Source: an uncultured Actinomycetes bacterium (lineage in GTDB: Bacteria > Actinomycetota > Actinomycetes > Mycobacteriales > Mycobacteriaceae). Taken from it: a stretch of 56,245 nt of DNA. Where the stretch lies: the NCBI GenBank assembly GCA_903884065.1, contig CAISDL010000106.1, positions 1 through 56,245 on the forward strand. The letters are read 5' to 3'. The notes beneath the pieces were generated by a model. The model saw nothing but the letters and a program-made list of their open reading frames with translations. It did no database searches and was not told the origin of the DNA. The first letter of the stretch is position 1. Each line of letters opens with the position of its first letter. Shown here piece by piece: positions 20,095 to 33,284 of this stretch. Made by a program: the position numbers and the translations under genes.

Positions 20095-20618
20095 ACACCG
20101 CAACCGTCGTCGGGACCTACGTCTTCGGATTCATCGTCGTGGTCCTGATCGGGGTGGTGATCCGACGGATGCTGCGGGGCTGGAAGCGTCGCTCGCAGCA
20201 GCAGGTGGAGTTGATCGGAACCCTGCCGACGATGCCGCACATGCTCGGCGCAGCCGTCGTGGCCCCGACCCGCGGCATGTACCTGGGCTGCACGATCGCG
20301 CCGGACTGGCTGAACCGGGTGACGGTCGGCGACCTGGGGTACCGCTGCAAGGCGGTGTTGACCCGCTACCCGAAGGGCATCCTGCTGGAGCGCTCCGGAA
20401 CGGGCCCCATCTGGATTCCGCAGGAATCGATGACCGCCATCCGCACCGAACGCGGCCTGGCCGGCAAGGTGCTGCCCGGCGTGCGGGCCGGCGCCGACTC
20501 CGGCGGCGGGGTCCTGGTGATCCGCTGGCGGCTGCCGTCTGGCACCGAGATCGACACCGGATTCCGCGGCGACGACCGCGGCGTCTACTCCGAATGGACG
20601 ACGGGAGAGAAAGAGTGA
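20091..20618 (+). CDS. Membrane-anchored PH-like protein of the pyr operon (Rv1382-like)
   Basis: A 175-residue protein with one N-terminal membrane helix at about 8-24 ([17 protein letters not shown]), a basic stop-transfer [10 protein letters not shown] and a cytoplasmic beta-rich domain resembling bacterial pleckstrin-homology-like modules. Its position between pyrC and carA is conserved in mycobacteria (Rv1382). GTG/TGA overlaps on both sides tie it to the operon. No catalytic motif is visible; its link to pyrimidine synthesis is contextual only. Confidence 0.82.
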   Translation: MNTATVVGTYVFGFIVVVLIGVVIRRMLRGWKRRSQQQVELIGTLPTMPHMLGAAVVAPTRGMYLGCTIAPDWLNRVTVGDLGYRCKAVLTRYPKGILLERSGTGPIWIPQESMTAIRTERGLAGKVLPGVRAGADSGGGVLVIRWRLPSGTEIDTGFRGDDRGVYSEWTTGEKE

Positions 20619-21741
20619 CCCAGCAGCAGGCCGTCCTCGTGCTCGAGGACGGGCGCGTCTACACCGGGACGGCGTTCGGGGCGGTCGGGCAGACCCTTGG
20701 CGAGGTGGTGTTCTCCACCGGGATGTCGGGCTACCAGGAGACCCTCACCGATCCGAGCTATCACCGCCAGATCGTGCTGGCCACCGCACCGCAGATCGGC
20801 AACACCGGGTGGAACCACGAGGACGGCGAGAGCCGCGGTGACCGGATCTGGGTGGCCGGCTACGTGGTGCGCGACCCGTCCCCGCGGGCCTCGAACTGGC
20901 GGGCCACCGGCACCCTCGACGACGAACTGGTCCGGCAGGGCATCGTCGGGATCGCCGGGGTGGACACCCGCGCGATCGTCCGTCACCTGCGCACCCAGGG
21001 CTCGATGCGGGCGGGTGTGTTCTCCGGGGATGCCCTGGCCGACCAGGCCGAGTTGCTGGACCGGGTGCGCGATCAGCCTTCGATGCTGGGCGCCGACCTC
21101 TGCGGCGAGGTCAGCACCACCGAGCGCTACGTCGTGGAACCGCAGGGCCCACAACGGTTCACCGTCGCCGCGCTCGACCTCGGCATCAAGACCAACACCC
21201 CCCGCAACTTCGCACTGCGGGGGATACGCACCCACGTTCTGCCGTCGACGACGACGTTCGACGAGATCGTCGACATCAAGCCGGACGGGGTGTTCTTGTC
21301 CAACGGACCCGGCGACCCAGCCACCGCCGACCGCGTCGTTGCGGTGACCCGGGAGGTGCTCGGCGCCGGGATCCCTTTGTTCGGAATCTGTTTCGGCAAC
21401 CAGATCCTCGGCCGGGCTCTGGGCCGGTCCACCTACAAGATGGTGTTCGGTCACCGCGGGATCAACGTCCCGGTGATCGATCACGGGACGGGCCGGGTCG
21501 CGGTCACCGCGCAGAACCACGGCTTCGCTCTGGAAGGCGAAGCGGGGGAGTGTTTCGACACCGACTTCGGCCCCGCGATCGTCAGCCACACCTGCGCCAA
21601 CGACGGCGTGGTCGAAGGTGTCAAACTCGTTGACGGCCGGGCATTCTCGGTGCAGTACCACCCCGAGGCCGCGGCCGGCCCGCATGACGCCAACTACCTG
21701 TTCGACCAATTCGCCGCACTGATGGACGGGGGGAAGAGCTA

Positions 21742-21742
<1 letters not shown>
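20615..21742 (+). CDS. carA: Carbamoyl-phosphate synthase, glutaminase (small) subunit
   Basis: A 375-residue class I glutamine amidotransferase supplying ammonia to CarB. The N-terminal domain begins [13 protein letters not shown] with [17 protein letters not shown]. The amidotransferase domain has the catalytic Cys259 in GICFGNQ and the His/Glu pair in YHPEAAAG. I chose the GTG at 20615 (GTGA overlap with the previous stop, GGAGAGAAAG site upstream) rather than the ATG seven codons earlier, because [13 protein letters not shown] fits the family N-terminus. Its TAA overlaps the carB ATG by one base. Confidence 0.95.
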
Positions 21743-25098
<3,356 letters not shown>

Positions 25099-25116
25099 CG
25101 TGGGCGGGTCGGCGAG

Positions 25117-26034
25117 GTGACGGCGAGTTTCGGAACCAGGCTCGCGGCGGCCACCGCGGCACGCGGTCCGCTGTGCGTGGGCATCGACCCGCATCCCGAA
25201 CTCCTGGACGCCTGGGGCTTGGAGTCGAACGTCGACGGCCTGGCCCGATTCTGTGACATCTGTGTTGAGGCTTACGCCGACTTCGCCGTCGTCAAACCGC
25301 AGGTGGCTTTCTTCGAGGCCTACGGTTCGGCGGGTTTCGCGGTTCTGGAGCGCACCATCGCGGCGTTGCAGGCGGCGGGCATCCTGGTCCTTGCCGACGC
25401 CAAGCGCGGCGACATCGGTTCCACCATGGCGGCTTACGCCCAGGCCTGGGCGGGGGCGGGGCCACTTGCGGCCGACGCGGTCACCGCCTCGCCCTACCTC
25501 GGCTTCGGGTCGCTGACCCCGTTGCTCGAGGTCGCCGCCGCACACGGCCGCGGCGTGTTCGTCCTGGCCGCCACCTCCAATCCGGAAGGCGCCGGGGTGC
25601 AACGCGCGGTGGTGGACCCGGGGGTCTCGGGTCGTACCGTGGCCCAGTCCATCGTCGACGCCGCGGCAGCGGTGAATCGGGCTTCCGCCGCGGCAGCGGT
25701 GAATCGGGCTTCCGCCGCGGCAGCGGTGAATCGGGCTTCCGCCGCGGCAGCGGTGAATCGGGCAGACCCCGCGCGGCCCGGGTCGGTCGGGGTCGTCGTC
25801 GGTGCCACCCTGGGAGTCGCAGTGCCCGACGTCGGCGACCTGGGCGGCCCGGTGCTGGTACCCGGTGTCGGGGCGCAGGGCGGGCGTCCGGAGGCCTTGG
25901 CGGGCCTCGGTGGGGCCAGGCCCGGCCAACTGCTGCCGGCGGTCTCCCGGGAGGTCCTGCGGGCCGGGCCGGAGCCTCGGGCGGTGCGCGTGGCCGCGGA
26001 ACGAATCCGCGACTCGGTCGCCTATCTGGCCTGA
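25117..26034 (+). CDS. pyrF: Orotidine 5'-phosphate decarboxylase with an internal repeat insertion
   Basis: A TIM-barrel enzyme making UMP. The active-site block DAKRGDIG (Lys96, Asp94, Asp99) and [11 protein letters not shown] identify the type 2 family. The product is 305 residues, about 30 longer than the M. tuberculosis enzyme as I recall it. The excess corresponds to a 27-bp minisatellite (residues about 182-216) that encodes repeats of AAAVNRAS between DAAAAVNRA and [15 protein letters not shown]. The insertion sits just before a conserved barrel strand, probably as a surface loop, so activity is likely retained. It is the last gene of the pyr operon, 18 nt after carB. Confidence 0.94.
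   Translation: MTASFGTRLAAATAARGPLCVGIDPHPELLDAWGLESNVDGLARFCDICVEAYADFAVVKPQVAFFEAYGSAGFAVLERTIAALQAAGILVLADAKRGDIGSTMAAYAQAWAGAGPLAADAVTASPYLGFGSLTPLLEVAAAHGRGVFVLAATSNPEGAGVQRAVVDPGVSGRTVAQSIVDAAAAVNRASAAAAVNRASAAAAVNRASAAAAVNRADPARPGSVGVVVGATLGVAVPDVGDLGGPVLVPGVGAQGGRPEALAGLGGARPGQLLPAVSREVLRAGPEPRAVRVAAERIRDSVAYLA
25660..25764 (+). repeat. 27-bp minisatellite inside pyrF
   Basis: Three full units (25660-25686, 25687-25713, 25714-25740) and a 24-bp partial fourth (25741-25764) are identical over their shared length. Each encodes nine residues (AAAVNRASA in rotation). The frame is preserved at any copy number. The reverse complement shows loose similarity to the ruvX unit (shared GGAA...CACCGC...GCC spacing). 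Confidence 0.9.
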
Positions 26035-26388
26035 TCCGGCGCGCGGCGCGACACGCGCGACACGCCGGACAGGCCAGAATCCGGCGGGAACGTGGTCATC
26101 GCGATGCAGACGGTGGGCTGCGCCCGGCTCCGCCCCAACCCGACGTGAAGCGCTAAAAGCACTGCTAGACGCTGTTTTCGGGTAGTGGTGGATACCGTTG
26201 CCGCAGGCCCGCGGCGCCCACCCACACGGGCCCGGAGACGACGTTTCCGACGGCATTGTGCTGCGGGTTTTCACCACTTAACAGGGGGGCGGGTTAGATT
26301 TCGTCGTGGGGCGTGGGTACGGTCGTCGTCGCTGGCTGAAGTACCCGGCCCAGGCAAAACAATGATGGTGAATGAGACGGAGGAACCC
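26035..26388 (+). other. Intergenic region between pyrF and mihF
   Basis: A 354-bp stretch without a convincing gene. A TAGATT (26295-26300) fits a -10 box and would give an mihF leader of about 80 nt, with a poor -35-like TTCACC at 26270-26275. The open frame running through the second half in phase with mihF lacks codon support and is read here as untranslated. Confidence 0.4.
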
Positions 26389-26700
26389 GTGGCCCTTCCA
26401 CAGTTGACCGACGAGCAGCGCGCCGCAGCCCTGGAGAAGGCTGCCGCCGCACGTCGGATACGTGCTGAGCTGAAGGATCGGCTCAAGCGTGGTGGCACCA
26501 ACCTCCAGCAGGTGCTGAAGGATGCCGAGACCGATGAGGTCCTCGGCAAAATGAAGGTTTCCGCTCTGCTGGAGGCCCTGCCCAAGGTCGGCAAGGTCAA
26601 GGCGCAGGAAATCATGACCGAGCTGGAGATCGCCCCCACCCGCCGCCTGCGCGGCCTGGGAGACCGGCAGCGCAAAGCGCTGCTGGAAAAGTTCTCCTGA
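26389..26700 (+). CDS. mihF: Mycobacterial integration host factor (mIHF)
   Basis: A 103-residue nucleoid protein, essential in mycobacteria and needed for L5 phage integration. The product [20 protein letters not shown] has a basic region ([15 protein letters not shown]) and a helix-two-turn-helix-like C-terminal half ([37 protein letters not shown]). The GTG at 26389 is chosen because a GACGGAGG site lies 5-6 nt upstream and the sequence matches known mIHF from this point. Longer in-frame starts (26362 or 26185) are possible only on paper. gmk follows after 14 nt. Confidence 0.95.
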   Translation: MALPQLTDEQRAAALEKAAAARRIRAELKDRLKRGGTNLQQVLKDAETDEVLGKMKVSALLEALPKVGKVKAQEIMTELEIAPTRRLRGLGDRQRKALLEKFS

Positions 26701-26714
26701 GGCTCGTCAGGTCG

Positions 26715-27341
26715 ATGAACGCCGGCGAAGGGCCGGACAGCCGGGGCGATACGCCCCGAGACCGAGTGTCGCGGGGACGTGTCCTCGTGCTGTCCGGTCC
26801 TTCTGCCGTCGGCAAGTCGACGGTCGTCCGCCAATTGCGCGAGCAGGTTCCCGATCTGCACTTCAGTGTCTCGGCGACCACCCGGACACCTCGCCCCGGC
26901 GAGATCGACGGCCAGGACTACCACTTCGTCACACCGGAGCGGTTCGATGAACTGATCGACCGCGGCGAGATGCTGGAGTGGGCCGAGATCCACGGCGGTC
27001 TGCACCGATCGGGAACTCTCGCGGCCCCGGTCAGGGATGCCGCTGACGCAGGCAAGCCGGTCCTCATCGAGGTCGATCTCGCCGGCGCACGAGCCGTCAA
27101 AGGCGTTCTCCCGGATGCGGTCAGCGTCTTTCTCGCCCCGCCGAGTCGGGACGCGCTGCGGCAGCGACTGGTCGGTCGGGGCACCGAAACACCCGACGTC
27201 ATGGCCCGCAGGTTGGCCACCGCCGAGGCCGAACTGGCCGCTCAAGGCGAGTTCGACGTCGTGGTCGTCAACAGCCAATTGGAATCCGCCTGTGCGGAAT
27301 TGGTATCGTTGCTGGTGGGAAACGCGCCCAAGTCGGCGTGA
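26715..27341 (+). CDS. gmk: Guanylate kinase
   Basis: A 208-residue enzyme that converts GMP to GDP. The P-loop GPSAVGKS is at 28-35. The GMP-binding blocks [19 protein letters not shown] and [14 protein letters not shown] follow. The central [13 protein letters not shown] and the [12 protein letters not shown] lid complete the fold. The N-terminal 20 residues are a variable hydrophilic tail, as in M. tuberculosis. It belongs to a mihF-gmk-rpoZ-coaBC unit conserved in mycobacteria. Confidence 0.95.
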   Translation: MNAGEGPDSRGDTPRDRVSRGRVLVLSGPSAVGKSTVVRQLREQVPDLHFSVSATTRTPRPGEIDGQDYHFVTPERFDELIDRGEMLEWAEIHGGLHRSGTLAAPVRDAADAGKPVLIEVDLAGARAVKGVLPDAVSVFLAPPSRDALRQRLVGRGTETPDVMARRLATAEAELAAQGEFDVVVVNSQLESACAELVSLLVGNAPKSA

Positions 27342-27399
27342 ACGGTCGCCGATCCAGCATCGAACGGCCCGCCCCGAACTCACCCAGGAGAAGGTCTAC

Positions 27400-27699
27400 G
27401 TGACAACCACCGCCGATCACTACGATCCGGCCCCCGGCGCGGCCACTGCTTACGACACCCCGCTGGGTATCACCAACCCGCCGATCGACGAGTTGCTCGC
27501 CCGGGTGTCCAGCAAGTACGCCCTGGTCATCTATGCCGCCAAGCGCGCGCGCCAGATCAACGACTACTACAACCAGCTCGGCGACGGGATCCTGGAGTAC
27601 GTCGGCCCGCTGGTGGAGCCGGGCATGCAGGAGAAGCCGCTGTCGATCGCGTTGCGCGAGATCCACGGCGACCTTCTCGAACACACCGAAGGCGAGTAA
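27400..27699 (+). CDS. rpoZ: RNA polymerase omega subunit
   Basis: A 99-residue omega subunit that helps beta' fold and assemble. The conserved core is [33 protein letters not shown], preceded by an actinobacterial N-terminal tail. The C-terminal half ([20 protein letters not shown]) contacts beta'. The GTG at 27400 has an AGGAGAAGG site about 6 nt upstream. An in-frame extension running back into gmk is not used. coaBC starts 23 nt downstream. Confidence 0.95.
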   Translation: MTTTADHYDPAPGAATAYDTPLGITNPPIDELLARVSSKYALVIYAAKRARQINDYYNQLGDGILEYVGPLVEPGMQEKPLSIALREIHGDLLEHTEGE

Positions 27700-27722
27700 C
27701 CGCGCCGTCGCGGGTTCTGACC

Positions 27723-28970
27723 ATGAGCCCCAAGCGGATCATCGTCGGCGTCGCCGGCGGAATCGCCGCCTACAAGGCCTGTTCGGTGGTCCGTCAGCTC
27801 AGCGAGGCCGGGCACGACGTTCGAGTGCTGCCCACCGAGTCGGCGTTACGTTTCGTCGGGTCGGCCACGTTCGAGGCGCTGTCCGGCCATCCGGTGCACA
27901 CCGGGGTCTTCGAGAACGTGCCGGACGTTCCGCACGTGCGCCTCGGCCAGGAGGCCGATCTGGTGGTGGTGGCGCCCGCCACGGCCGATCTGCTGGCCCG
28001 GGCCGCCATCGGCCGTGCCGACGACCTGCTCACCGCGACGCTGCTGACCGCCCGCTGTCCGGTGCTCTTCGCGCCCGCGATGCACACCGAGATGTGGCAG
28101 CACCCGGCCACCGCGGACAACGTGGCGACCCTGCGCCGTCGCGGCGCGGTGGTGCTTGAGCCGGCGTCGGGGCGGCTCACCGGCACCGACACCGGTCCCG
28201 GCCGGCTTCCCGAGCCCGAGGAGATCGCCACCTTCGCCGAGTTGCTGCTCGGCCGTCCCGAAGCGCTGCCCTACGACCTGCACGGCACCAGGTTCCTGAT
28301 CACGGCCGGCGGCACCCGCGAGGCACTGGACCCGGTGCGGTTCATCGGAAACCGGAGCTCCGGGAAGCAGGGTTATGCGGTCGCGCGGATCGCCGCCCAG
28401 CGCGGCGCCGAGGTGACGCTGATCGCCGGGAACACCGCCGGCCTGGCGGATCCGGCCGGTGTGGACGTGCTGCGGGTCACCTCCGCGGCCCAGATGCACG
28501 AGGCCGTCTCCAAGCACGCCCCCGATGCCAACGTTCTGGTGATGGCGGCGGCTGTCGCCGACTTCCGGCCCGTCCGCACCGCGACCAGCAAGATCAAGAA
28601 GACCGCCGACGCGGCGGAACGCCCGACGGTCGAACTGGTGCGCACCGATGACGTCCTGACCGGCGCCGTGCGGCAGCGCACCGACGGGCAGTTGCCCAAC
28701 ATGGCTGCGATCGTCGGGTTCGCCGCCGAAACCGGCGATGCCAACGGGGACGTGCTGTTTCACGCGCGCGCCAAACTGGCCCGCAAAGCCTGCGACCTGC
28801 TGGTCGTCAACGCCGTCGGCGACGGCCGCGCGTTCGAGGTCGACAGCAACGACGGCTGGCTGCTGGGGGCCGACGGCACCGAGGTGGCCCTGGAGCACGG
28901 TTCGAAAACTCTGATGGCAAGCCGTATTGTGGACGCGATTGCGGCGTTCCTTCGCGGCAGCGACGGATAA
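27723..28970 (+). CDS. coaBC: Bifunctional phosphopantothenoylcysteine synthetase/decarboxylase
   Basis: A 415-residue CoA-pathway enzyme. The N-terminal flavin-dependent CoaC domain (about 1-175) begins KRIIVGVAGGIAAYKAC, with the catalytic-histidine region PHVRLGQEADLVVVAPAT. The usual PAMNxxMW motif reads PAMHTEMW here, with His for Asn; I recall the same in M. tuberculosis, so it is lineage-typical. The CoaB domain (about 184-415) has TAGGTREALDPVRFIGNRSS, AAVADFRP and the lysine-rich SKIKK. It starts at ATG 27723 and is followed by an 80-nt gap with two hairpins before metK. Confidence 0.95.
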   Translation: MSPKRIIVGVAGGIAAYKACSVVRQLSEAGHDVRVLPTESALRFVGSATFEALSGHPVHTGVFENVPDVPHVRLGQEADLVVVAPATADLLARAAIGRADDLLTATLLTARCPVLFAPAMHTEMWQHPATADNVATLRRRGAVVLEPASGRLTGTDTGPGRLPEPEEIATFAELLLGRPEALPYDLHGTRFLITAGGTREALDPVRFIGNRSSGKQGYAVARIAAQRGAEVTLIAGNTAGLADPAGVDVLRVTSAAQMHEAVSKHAPDANVLVMAAAVADFRPVRTATSKIKKTADAAERPTVELVRTDDVLTGAVRQRTDGQLPNMAAIVGFAAETGDANGDVLFHARAKLARKACDLLVVNAVGDGRAFEVDSNDGWLLGADGTEVALEHGSKTLMASRIVDAIAAFLRGSDG

Positions 28971-28979
28971 GCCACCAGT

Positions 28980-29018
28980 GCCGGTCGACACAGACCGGCC
29001 CGGAGCACATGAATGTGC
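28980..29018 (+). other. Two adjacent stem-loops between coaBC and metK
   Basis: Stem 1 is a perfect 7-bp inverted repeat (28980-28986 with 28993-28999; GCCGGTC/GACCGGC, loop GACACA). Stem 2 pairs GCACA (29005-29009) with TGTGC (29014-29018) around TGAA. No T-tract follows, so this is not a classical terminator. It may be a structured metK leader or an RNA-processing signal. Confidence 0.4.
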
Positions 29019-29050
29019 CCAACACCAGGTAACCGAAGGGGATTGACACT

Positions 29051-30262
29051 GTGAGCGATAACGGGCGGCTGTTCACCAGCGAGTCGGTGACCGAGGGGCA
29101 TCCCGACAAGATCTGCGACGCGATCAGTGACTCGGTGCTCGACTCGCTGCTGGCCGTGGACCCGAAGTCCCGTGTCGCAGTGGAGAGCCTCGTGACCACC
29201 GGTCAGGTGCACGTCGTGGGTGAGGTGACCACCTCGGCCAAGGAAGCCTTCGCCGACATCACCGACACCGTTCGCCAGTGCATTCTCGAGATCGGCTACG
29301 ACTCCTCGGAGAAGGGGTTCGACGGTGCCTCCTGCGGCGTGAACGTCGGCATCGGCCGGCAGTCCCCGGATATCGCCCAGGGCGTCGACACGGCCTACGA
29401 GGCACGCGTCGAAGGGGAGCGCGATCCGCTCGACCTGCAGGGTGCCGGCGACCAGGGCCTGATGTTCGGTTACGCGATCCGCGACACGCCGGAACTGATG
29501 CCGTTGCCGATCGCGCTGGCCCACCGTCTGGCCCGCAAGCTGGCGGCGGTCCGTAAAGGTGGGCCGCTGGGCTACCTGCGCCCGGACGGCAAGACCCAGG
29601 TCACCATCCAGTACGAGGGCACCACGCCGATCCGCCTGGACACCGTGGTGCTGTCGACCCAGCACGCCGCCGAGATCGACGAGAAAGAGCAGCTGCCGCA
29701 AGACATTCGCAGGCATGTCGTCGACGTCGTCCTGAGCGAACTGGCTCACGAAAGCCTGGACACCTCCGACTTCCGGCTGCTGGTCAACCCCACCGGCAAG
29801 TTCGTCGTCGGCGGACCGATGGGCGATGCCGGTCTGACCGGCCGCAAGATCATCGTCGACACCTACGGCGGCTGGGCCCGTCACGGCGGCGGCGCCTTCT
29901 CCGGCAAGGACCCGTCGAAGGTGGACCGCTCCGCGGCCTACGCCATGCGCTGGGTGGCCAAGAACGTCGTCGCGGCCGGCCTGGCCGAGCGGGTCGAGGT
30001 CCAGGTCGCCTACGCCATCGGCAAGGCGGCCCCGGTCGGTCTGTTCGTGGAGACGTTCGGCACCGAGACCGTCGATCCGCATCGCATCGAGAAGGCCATC
30101 ACCGCGGTGTTCGACCTGCGCCCCGGCGCCATCGTCCGCGACCTGGACCTGCTGCGACCGATCTACGCGCCGACCGCGGCATACGGGCACTTCGGCCGTA
30201 CCGATGTGGATCTGCCCTGGGAGCGCCTGGACAAGGTCGAGGACCTCAAGAGTTCGGTCTGA
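29051..30262 (+). CDS. metK: S-adenosylmethionine synthetase
   Basis: A 403-residue enzyme making SAM from methionine and ATP. Signatures include [20 protein letters not shown] (catalytic His17), the [12 protein letters not shown] hexapeptide region near residue 131 and the phosphate loop [19 protein letters not shown] near residue 280. The GTG at 29051 gives the expected N-terminus [13 protein letters not shown]. The 80-nt gap upstream holds two stem-loops. Its 3' end overlaps the convergent monooxygenase gene by 17 nt. SAM from this enzyme would supply rsmB and the NusB-linked methyltransferase. Confidence 0.97.
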   Translation: MSDNGRLFTSESVTEGHPDKICDAISDSVLDSLLAVDPKSRVAVESLVTTGQVHVVGEVTTSAKEAFADITDTVRQCILEIGYDSSEKGFDGASCGVNVGIGRQSPDIAQGVDTAYEARVEGERDPLDLQGAGDQGLMFGYAIRDTPELMPLPIALAHRLARKLAAVRKGGPLGYLRPDGKTQVTIQYEGTTPIRLDTVVLSTQHAAEIDEKEQLPQDIRRHVVDVVLSELAHESLDTSDFRLLVNPTGKFVVGGPMGDAGLTGRKIIVDTYGGWARHGGGAFSGKDPSKVDRSAAYAMRWVAKNVVAAGLAERVEVQVAYAIGKAAPVGLFVETFGTETVDPHRIEKAITAVFDLRPGAIVRDLDLLRPIYAPTAAYGHFGRTDVDLPWERLDKVEDLKSSV

Positions 30263-31775
30263 GTCCCGCGCCGGTGAACTCGTAGTCCTGCAGCGGGAAC
30301 CGGCGGCTGCGCCAGTAGGCCTCAAGGGTCGTGGTCGGACGCACCGGCACGTCGCCGTTGTGGTCGAAGTAGTAGCTGTTGGCGTCCTTGCAACTGGGTT
30401 GCCAGAAGATCTGGCGGTGCCGCTTGCGCATCATCTCGGAGAAGTACCGGTCGTTGGCCCCGGCGCTGATCTCCACTCGGCGCGCCCCGCTGCGGCGTGC
30501 CCGGGTCAGGCAGCGCACGATATGGCGGCTCTGAGCCTCGATGAGCGCGAAGTAGGACGAGCCGACATATCCGTAGGGACCGAATACGGTGAACATGTTC
30601 GGAAAGCCGGGCACGCTAACGCCCTCGTAGGCCTGTAGCCGGTTCTCCTCCCAGAACTGCACCAGCGACCGTCCGCCGGACCCGGTGACCGAATAGGTCG
30701 CGGCGTCGGCGTCGGTCATCACGAACCCGGTCGCCAGGACCAGCACGTCGACCCCATGGGAGCCGCCGTCGGCCGTCATCACGACGGATTCGGTGATCCG
30801 GGTGATCGGCTCGGTGATCAACTCCACGTTGTCGCGGTTGAATGTCGACAGATACGTGTTGTGGAATCCCGGGCGCTTGCAGCCGACGGCATACCGCGGG
30901 GTGAGCTTGTCCCGGACGTCTGGATCGTGGACCTGACTGCGCAGGTATGCCCGTCCGGCATCGTCCATCCTGCGGGCGAAAGGATTGATCGTGAAGTAGT
31001 TCGCCGCGAGTGGGAAGGTGAACTCGACGAACGCCTGACTGAGCAGTCGCTGGACGGTCTTGCCGCCGGGCAGGCGCATCGCGAGCCGCGCCGCCGGGGA
31101 CATCGGCGCGTCGAGCTTGGGGAAACACCAGATCGGTGTTCGCTGAAAGACTGTGAGCTGCTTCACGTTCGGTGCGATCGCCGGGATGACCTGAACCGCT
31201 GATGCGCCGGTTCCGATGACGGCGACCCGCTTGCCGGTCAGGTCCAGGCTGTGATCCCACCGGGCGGTGTGCATGACCGGCCCGGCGAACTTCTCGAGGC
31301 CGTCGATGTCGGGGAACCTCGGCGTGGTCATCACGCCACTGGCGTTGATCAGAAACCGCGCCGTCAACTGCTCACCGGAGCCCAGGTCCACCCGCCACAA
31401 CTGGTCGCCGTCGTCGAACCGCGCCGCCGCGACGGTCGTGCCGAACCGGATCCGGGGGCGCAGGCCGTACTTGTCGACGCAGTGCTCGGCGTAGGCGCGA
31501 AGCTCTCGGCCGGGCGCGTAGACACGCGACCAGTCCGGGCTCTGCTCGAAGGAGAACTGATAGGAGAACGACGGAATATCCACGGCGATGCCGGGATAGG
31601 TGTTCCAGTACCACGTCCCACCGGGGCCGTCCGCCGCGTCGAGGATCAGGTAGTCGTTCAGGCCCGCCTTGTCGAGCAGAATGCCCGCGCCTATCCCCGA
31701 GAAGCCCGCCCCGACGATCAACGTCTGGTGATCCGGTGCGTTCGGCGACCCGGCCGTCCTCGCCGTCCCCGTCAT
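30246..31775 (-). CDS. Flavin-containing Baeyer-Villiger-type monooxygenase
   Basis: A 509-residue two-Rossmann enzyme. The FAD loop is GAGFSGIG at 22-29, followed by [13 protein letters not shown]. The Baeyer-Villiger fingerprint [12 protein letters not shown] spans 163-174, with Asp in the final position as in many mycobacterial members. The NADPH loop is GTGASA at 188-193. Such enzymes insert oxygen beside ketones or oxidise S/N compounds; the substrate is unknown. The position after metK matches Rv1393c. ATG 31775 is preferred over the adjacent TTG because a TACGCT -10 box lies 6 nt upstream. The last 17 nt overlap metK tail-to-tail. Confidence 0.9.
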   Translation of the reverse strand: MTGTARTAGSPNAPDHQTLIVGAGFSGIGAGILLDKAGLNDYLILDAADGPGGTWYWNTYPGIAVDIPSFSYQFSFEQSPDWSRVYAPGRELRAYAEHCVDKYGLRPRIRFGTTVAAARFDDGDQLWRVDLGSGEQLTARFLINASGVMTTPRFPDIDGLEKFAGPVMHTARWDHSLDLTGKRVAVIGTGASAVQVIPAIAPNVKQLTVFQRTPIWCFPKLDAPMSPAARLAMRLPGGKTVQRLLSQAFVEFTFPLAANYFTINPFARRMDDAGRAYLRSQVHDPDVRDKLTPRYAVGCKRPGFHNTYLSTFNRDNVELITEPITRITESVVMTADGGSHGVDVLVLATGFVMTDADAATYSVTGSGGRSLVQFWEENRLQAYEGVSVPGFPNMFTVFGPYGYVGSSYFALIEAQSRHIVRCLTRARRSGARRVEISAGANDRYFSEMMRKRHRQIFWQPSCKDANSYYFDHNGDVPVRPTTTLEAYWRSRRFPLQDYEFTGAGLRPNS

Positions 31776-31781
31776 CAACGC

Positions 31782-31787
31782 AGCGTA
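31782..31787 (-). promoter_or_regulatory. -10 box (TACGCT) for leaderless monooxygenase mRNA
   Basis: Minus-strand TACGCT ends 6 nt before the ATG at 31775. Confidence 0.5.
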
Positions 31788-31847
31788 AGCCCGGGTATGG
31801 AAAGGCGGCTCACGTATCCGTGCCCCGCCTTCTCGCTTATGCCGTGG

Positions 31848-32234
31848 TCAGCCGATGAACTGGCTGAACGCCCACTGGTACTCAGCCGGCACGACGCTCA
31901 CGCCGCACTGGTTCTGCAGGCTGCTCAGCGGCGTCAGGATCGACCGGATGTCGGCGTACTCCTGCGGATTGGTGGAGGCGTAATTCTGGATGGTCTGAGC
32001 GGCCTGCGCCTGCGGCTGCAGCGCAGCGGCCATCAGCACCCTGTTGGCGTCGGTGTGGCTGTTCAGGTAGGACTTCGCCTGCTGGGTCACCGCTGCCACG
32101 GTGGTGTCCACGTTGGCGGGGCTGCAGTCCGTGTCCGCGGACGCCGCGGGTGCAGCGAGCCCGGCCAGGGCGATGCCGCCGACGATGCTGCCGATCCACA
32201 CGCGGGCGATGCGCCGGTTCTGAGCGGTTGTCAT
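31848..32234 (-). CDS. Secreted haemophore-like haem-binding protein
   Basis: A 128-residue exported protein. A Sec signal peptide (basic MTTAQNRRIARVW, hydrophobic IGSIVGGIALAGLA, cleavage after AASA near residue 33) leads to a small all-helical domain with two cysteines (Cys37, Cys110) that probably form a disulfide. The KSYLNSHTDANRVL segment (Tyr56, His60) fits the mycobacterial haemophore family (Rv0203-like), whose Tyr/His residues bind haem. I chose the ATG at 32234 because GGAGGAACC lies just upstream; an open frame continues 22 codons further. It is probably a small independent unit. Confidence 0.75.
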   Translation of the reverse strand: MTTAQNRRIARVWIGSIVGGIALAGLAAPAASADTDCSPANVDTTVAAVTQQAKSYLNSHTDANRVLMAAALQPQAQAAQTIQNYASTNPQEYADIRSILTPLSSLQNQCGVSVVPAEYQWAFSQFIG

Positions 32235-32303
32235 AGCTTTGGTTCCTCCAGAGGTGCGACGTTCAGCTGTCATTGTGGCTTGTCGGCGCCGGGCCGACAA
32301 ACG

Positions 32304-33284
32304 TTACTGCTCAGCGGCCCCGTGCAGCGCGGTCCGCAGCGCCGCAAGTCCGCGGTCGGTGGCCTCGGTGGCCGCGGGGACCACACCCGCGTAGCCCAAA
32401 TAGCCGTGGACCAGTGTCTCGGCGTTATGCAGTTCGACCTCGACGCCGGCCTCGGCCAGCAGTTCGGCGTAACGGGCGCCGTCGTCGCGCAGCGGATCGT
32501 GGCCCGCGACCGCCACATAGGCCGGTGCCAGCCCGGAAAGGTCGGCGGCCCGCCCCGGCGCCAGGCCGGCCGGCGGGTCGGCCAGGTCGACGTGGCCGGC
32601 GTACCAGCGGGTGAAGGCAGCCAGCGCGTCGTTGTCCAGAATCGGGGCCCCGGCGTTCTCGGCGAACGACGGCAGTGAGGTGTCCCACATCGTCGAGGGG
32701 TACCAGAGCAACTGGAACACCACCGTCGGCCCTTCCCCCGACCGTTCGCCGTCACGTGCCGATTGCGCCACCACGGCGGCCAGGTTCCCGCCCGCGGAGT
32801 CGCCTGCCACCGCCAGTCGCGAGCCGTCAGCGCCGAAGCGTCCGGCGTTGCGGGCCACCCAACTGGTGGCCGCCCAGGCGTCCTCGACCGCGGCCGGGTA
32901 GGGATGCTCGGGAGCCAGGCGGTAGTCGACGGAGACCACCACCGTCCGGCCGGCCACCGCGTGCTGACGGGCGGTGACGTCATGGGTCTCGAGGTCGCCG
33001 AGGGCGAATCCGCCGCCGTGGAAGAACATCGTGACGGGGTGCGGTTGGTCGCCGGGGCTTTCCTCGGGGTCTTCCGGGGGCCAGTAGACCCGCACCGGAA
33101 TCGGCCCTGCCGGTCCCTCGATGTGGTGATCTTCGGCCCGCAGGTCCTCGTGCAGCGGTCGGCGCGGAAGGTCGCGCAGTCGGCGTCGAGCCTCCTGCAC
33201 GCCGCCGTCGGTCGTCAGCTGAAACGGGACGGCCTCCAGTACCTTCTGCAGGATGGCGTCAATGGGTGGTCTGTCGTCGGCCAT
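32304..33284 (-). CDS. HSL-family alpha/beta-hydrolase (LipH/LipI-like esterase)
   Basis: A 326-residue carboxylesterase of the hormone-sensitive-lipase family. The oxyanion motif HGGG is at 89-92, the nucleophile Ser163 lies in GDSAGG, and the catalytic Asp263 (GHDPLRDD) and His293 (VHGYLG) complete the triad. No signal peptide, so intracellular. Position upstream of priA corresponds to lipH/lipI (Rv1399c/Rv1400c). The ATG at 33284 shares a CCATGG with the start of the divergent YhhN gene. A TACCGT -10 box 6 nt upstream supports this start and a leaderless mRNA; the frame extends further upstream only by chance. Confidence 0.88.
   Translation of the reverse strand: MADDRPPIDAILQKVLEAVPFQLTTDGGVQEARRRLRDLPRRPLHEDLRAEDHHIEGPAGPIPVRVYWPPEDPEESPGDQPHPVTMFFHGGGFALGDLETHDVTARQHAVAGRTVVVSVDYRLAPEHPYPAAVEDAWAATSWVARNAGRFGADGSRLAVAGDSAGGNLAAVVAQSARDGERSGEGPTVVFQLLWYPSTMWDTSLPSFAENAGAPILDNDALAAFTRWYAGHVDLADPPAGLAPGRAADLSGLAPAYVAVAGHDPLRDDGARYAELLAEAGVEVELHNAETLVHGYLGYAGVVPAATEATDRGLAALRTALHGAAEQ

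Noticed and set aside
26185..26388. Longer N-terminus for mIHF
   Set aside because: The extension has no conserved character, whereas GTG 26389 has a proper ribosome-binding site and matches known mIHF.
27037..27399. Extended N-terminus for the omega subunit overlapping gmk
   Set aside because: It is a shadow of gmk in another frame; GTG 27400 with AGGAGAAGG gives the canonical protein.
28971..29050. Known SAM riboswitch ahead of metK
   Set aside because: Only two simple hairpins are present; no SAM-I/II/IV core could be matched by eye. Kept as an unexplained structure instead.
32235..32300. Longer N-terminus for the haemophore
   Set aside because: It would bury the signal peptide behind a charged segment; ATG 32234 has a GGAGGA site and a normal signal peptide.
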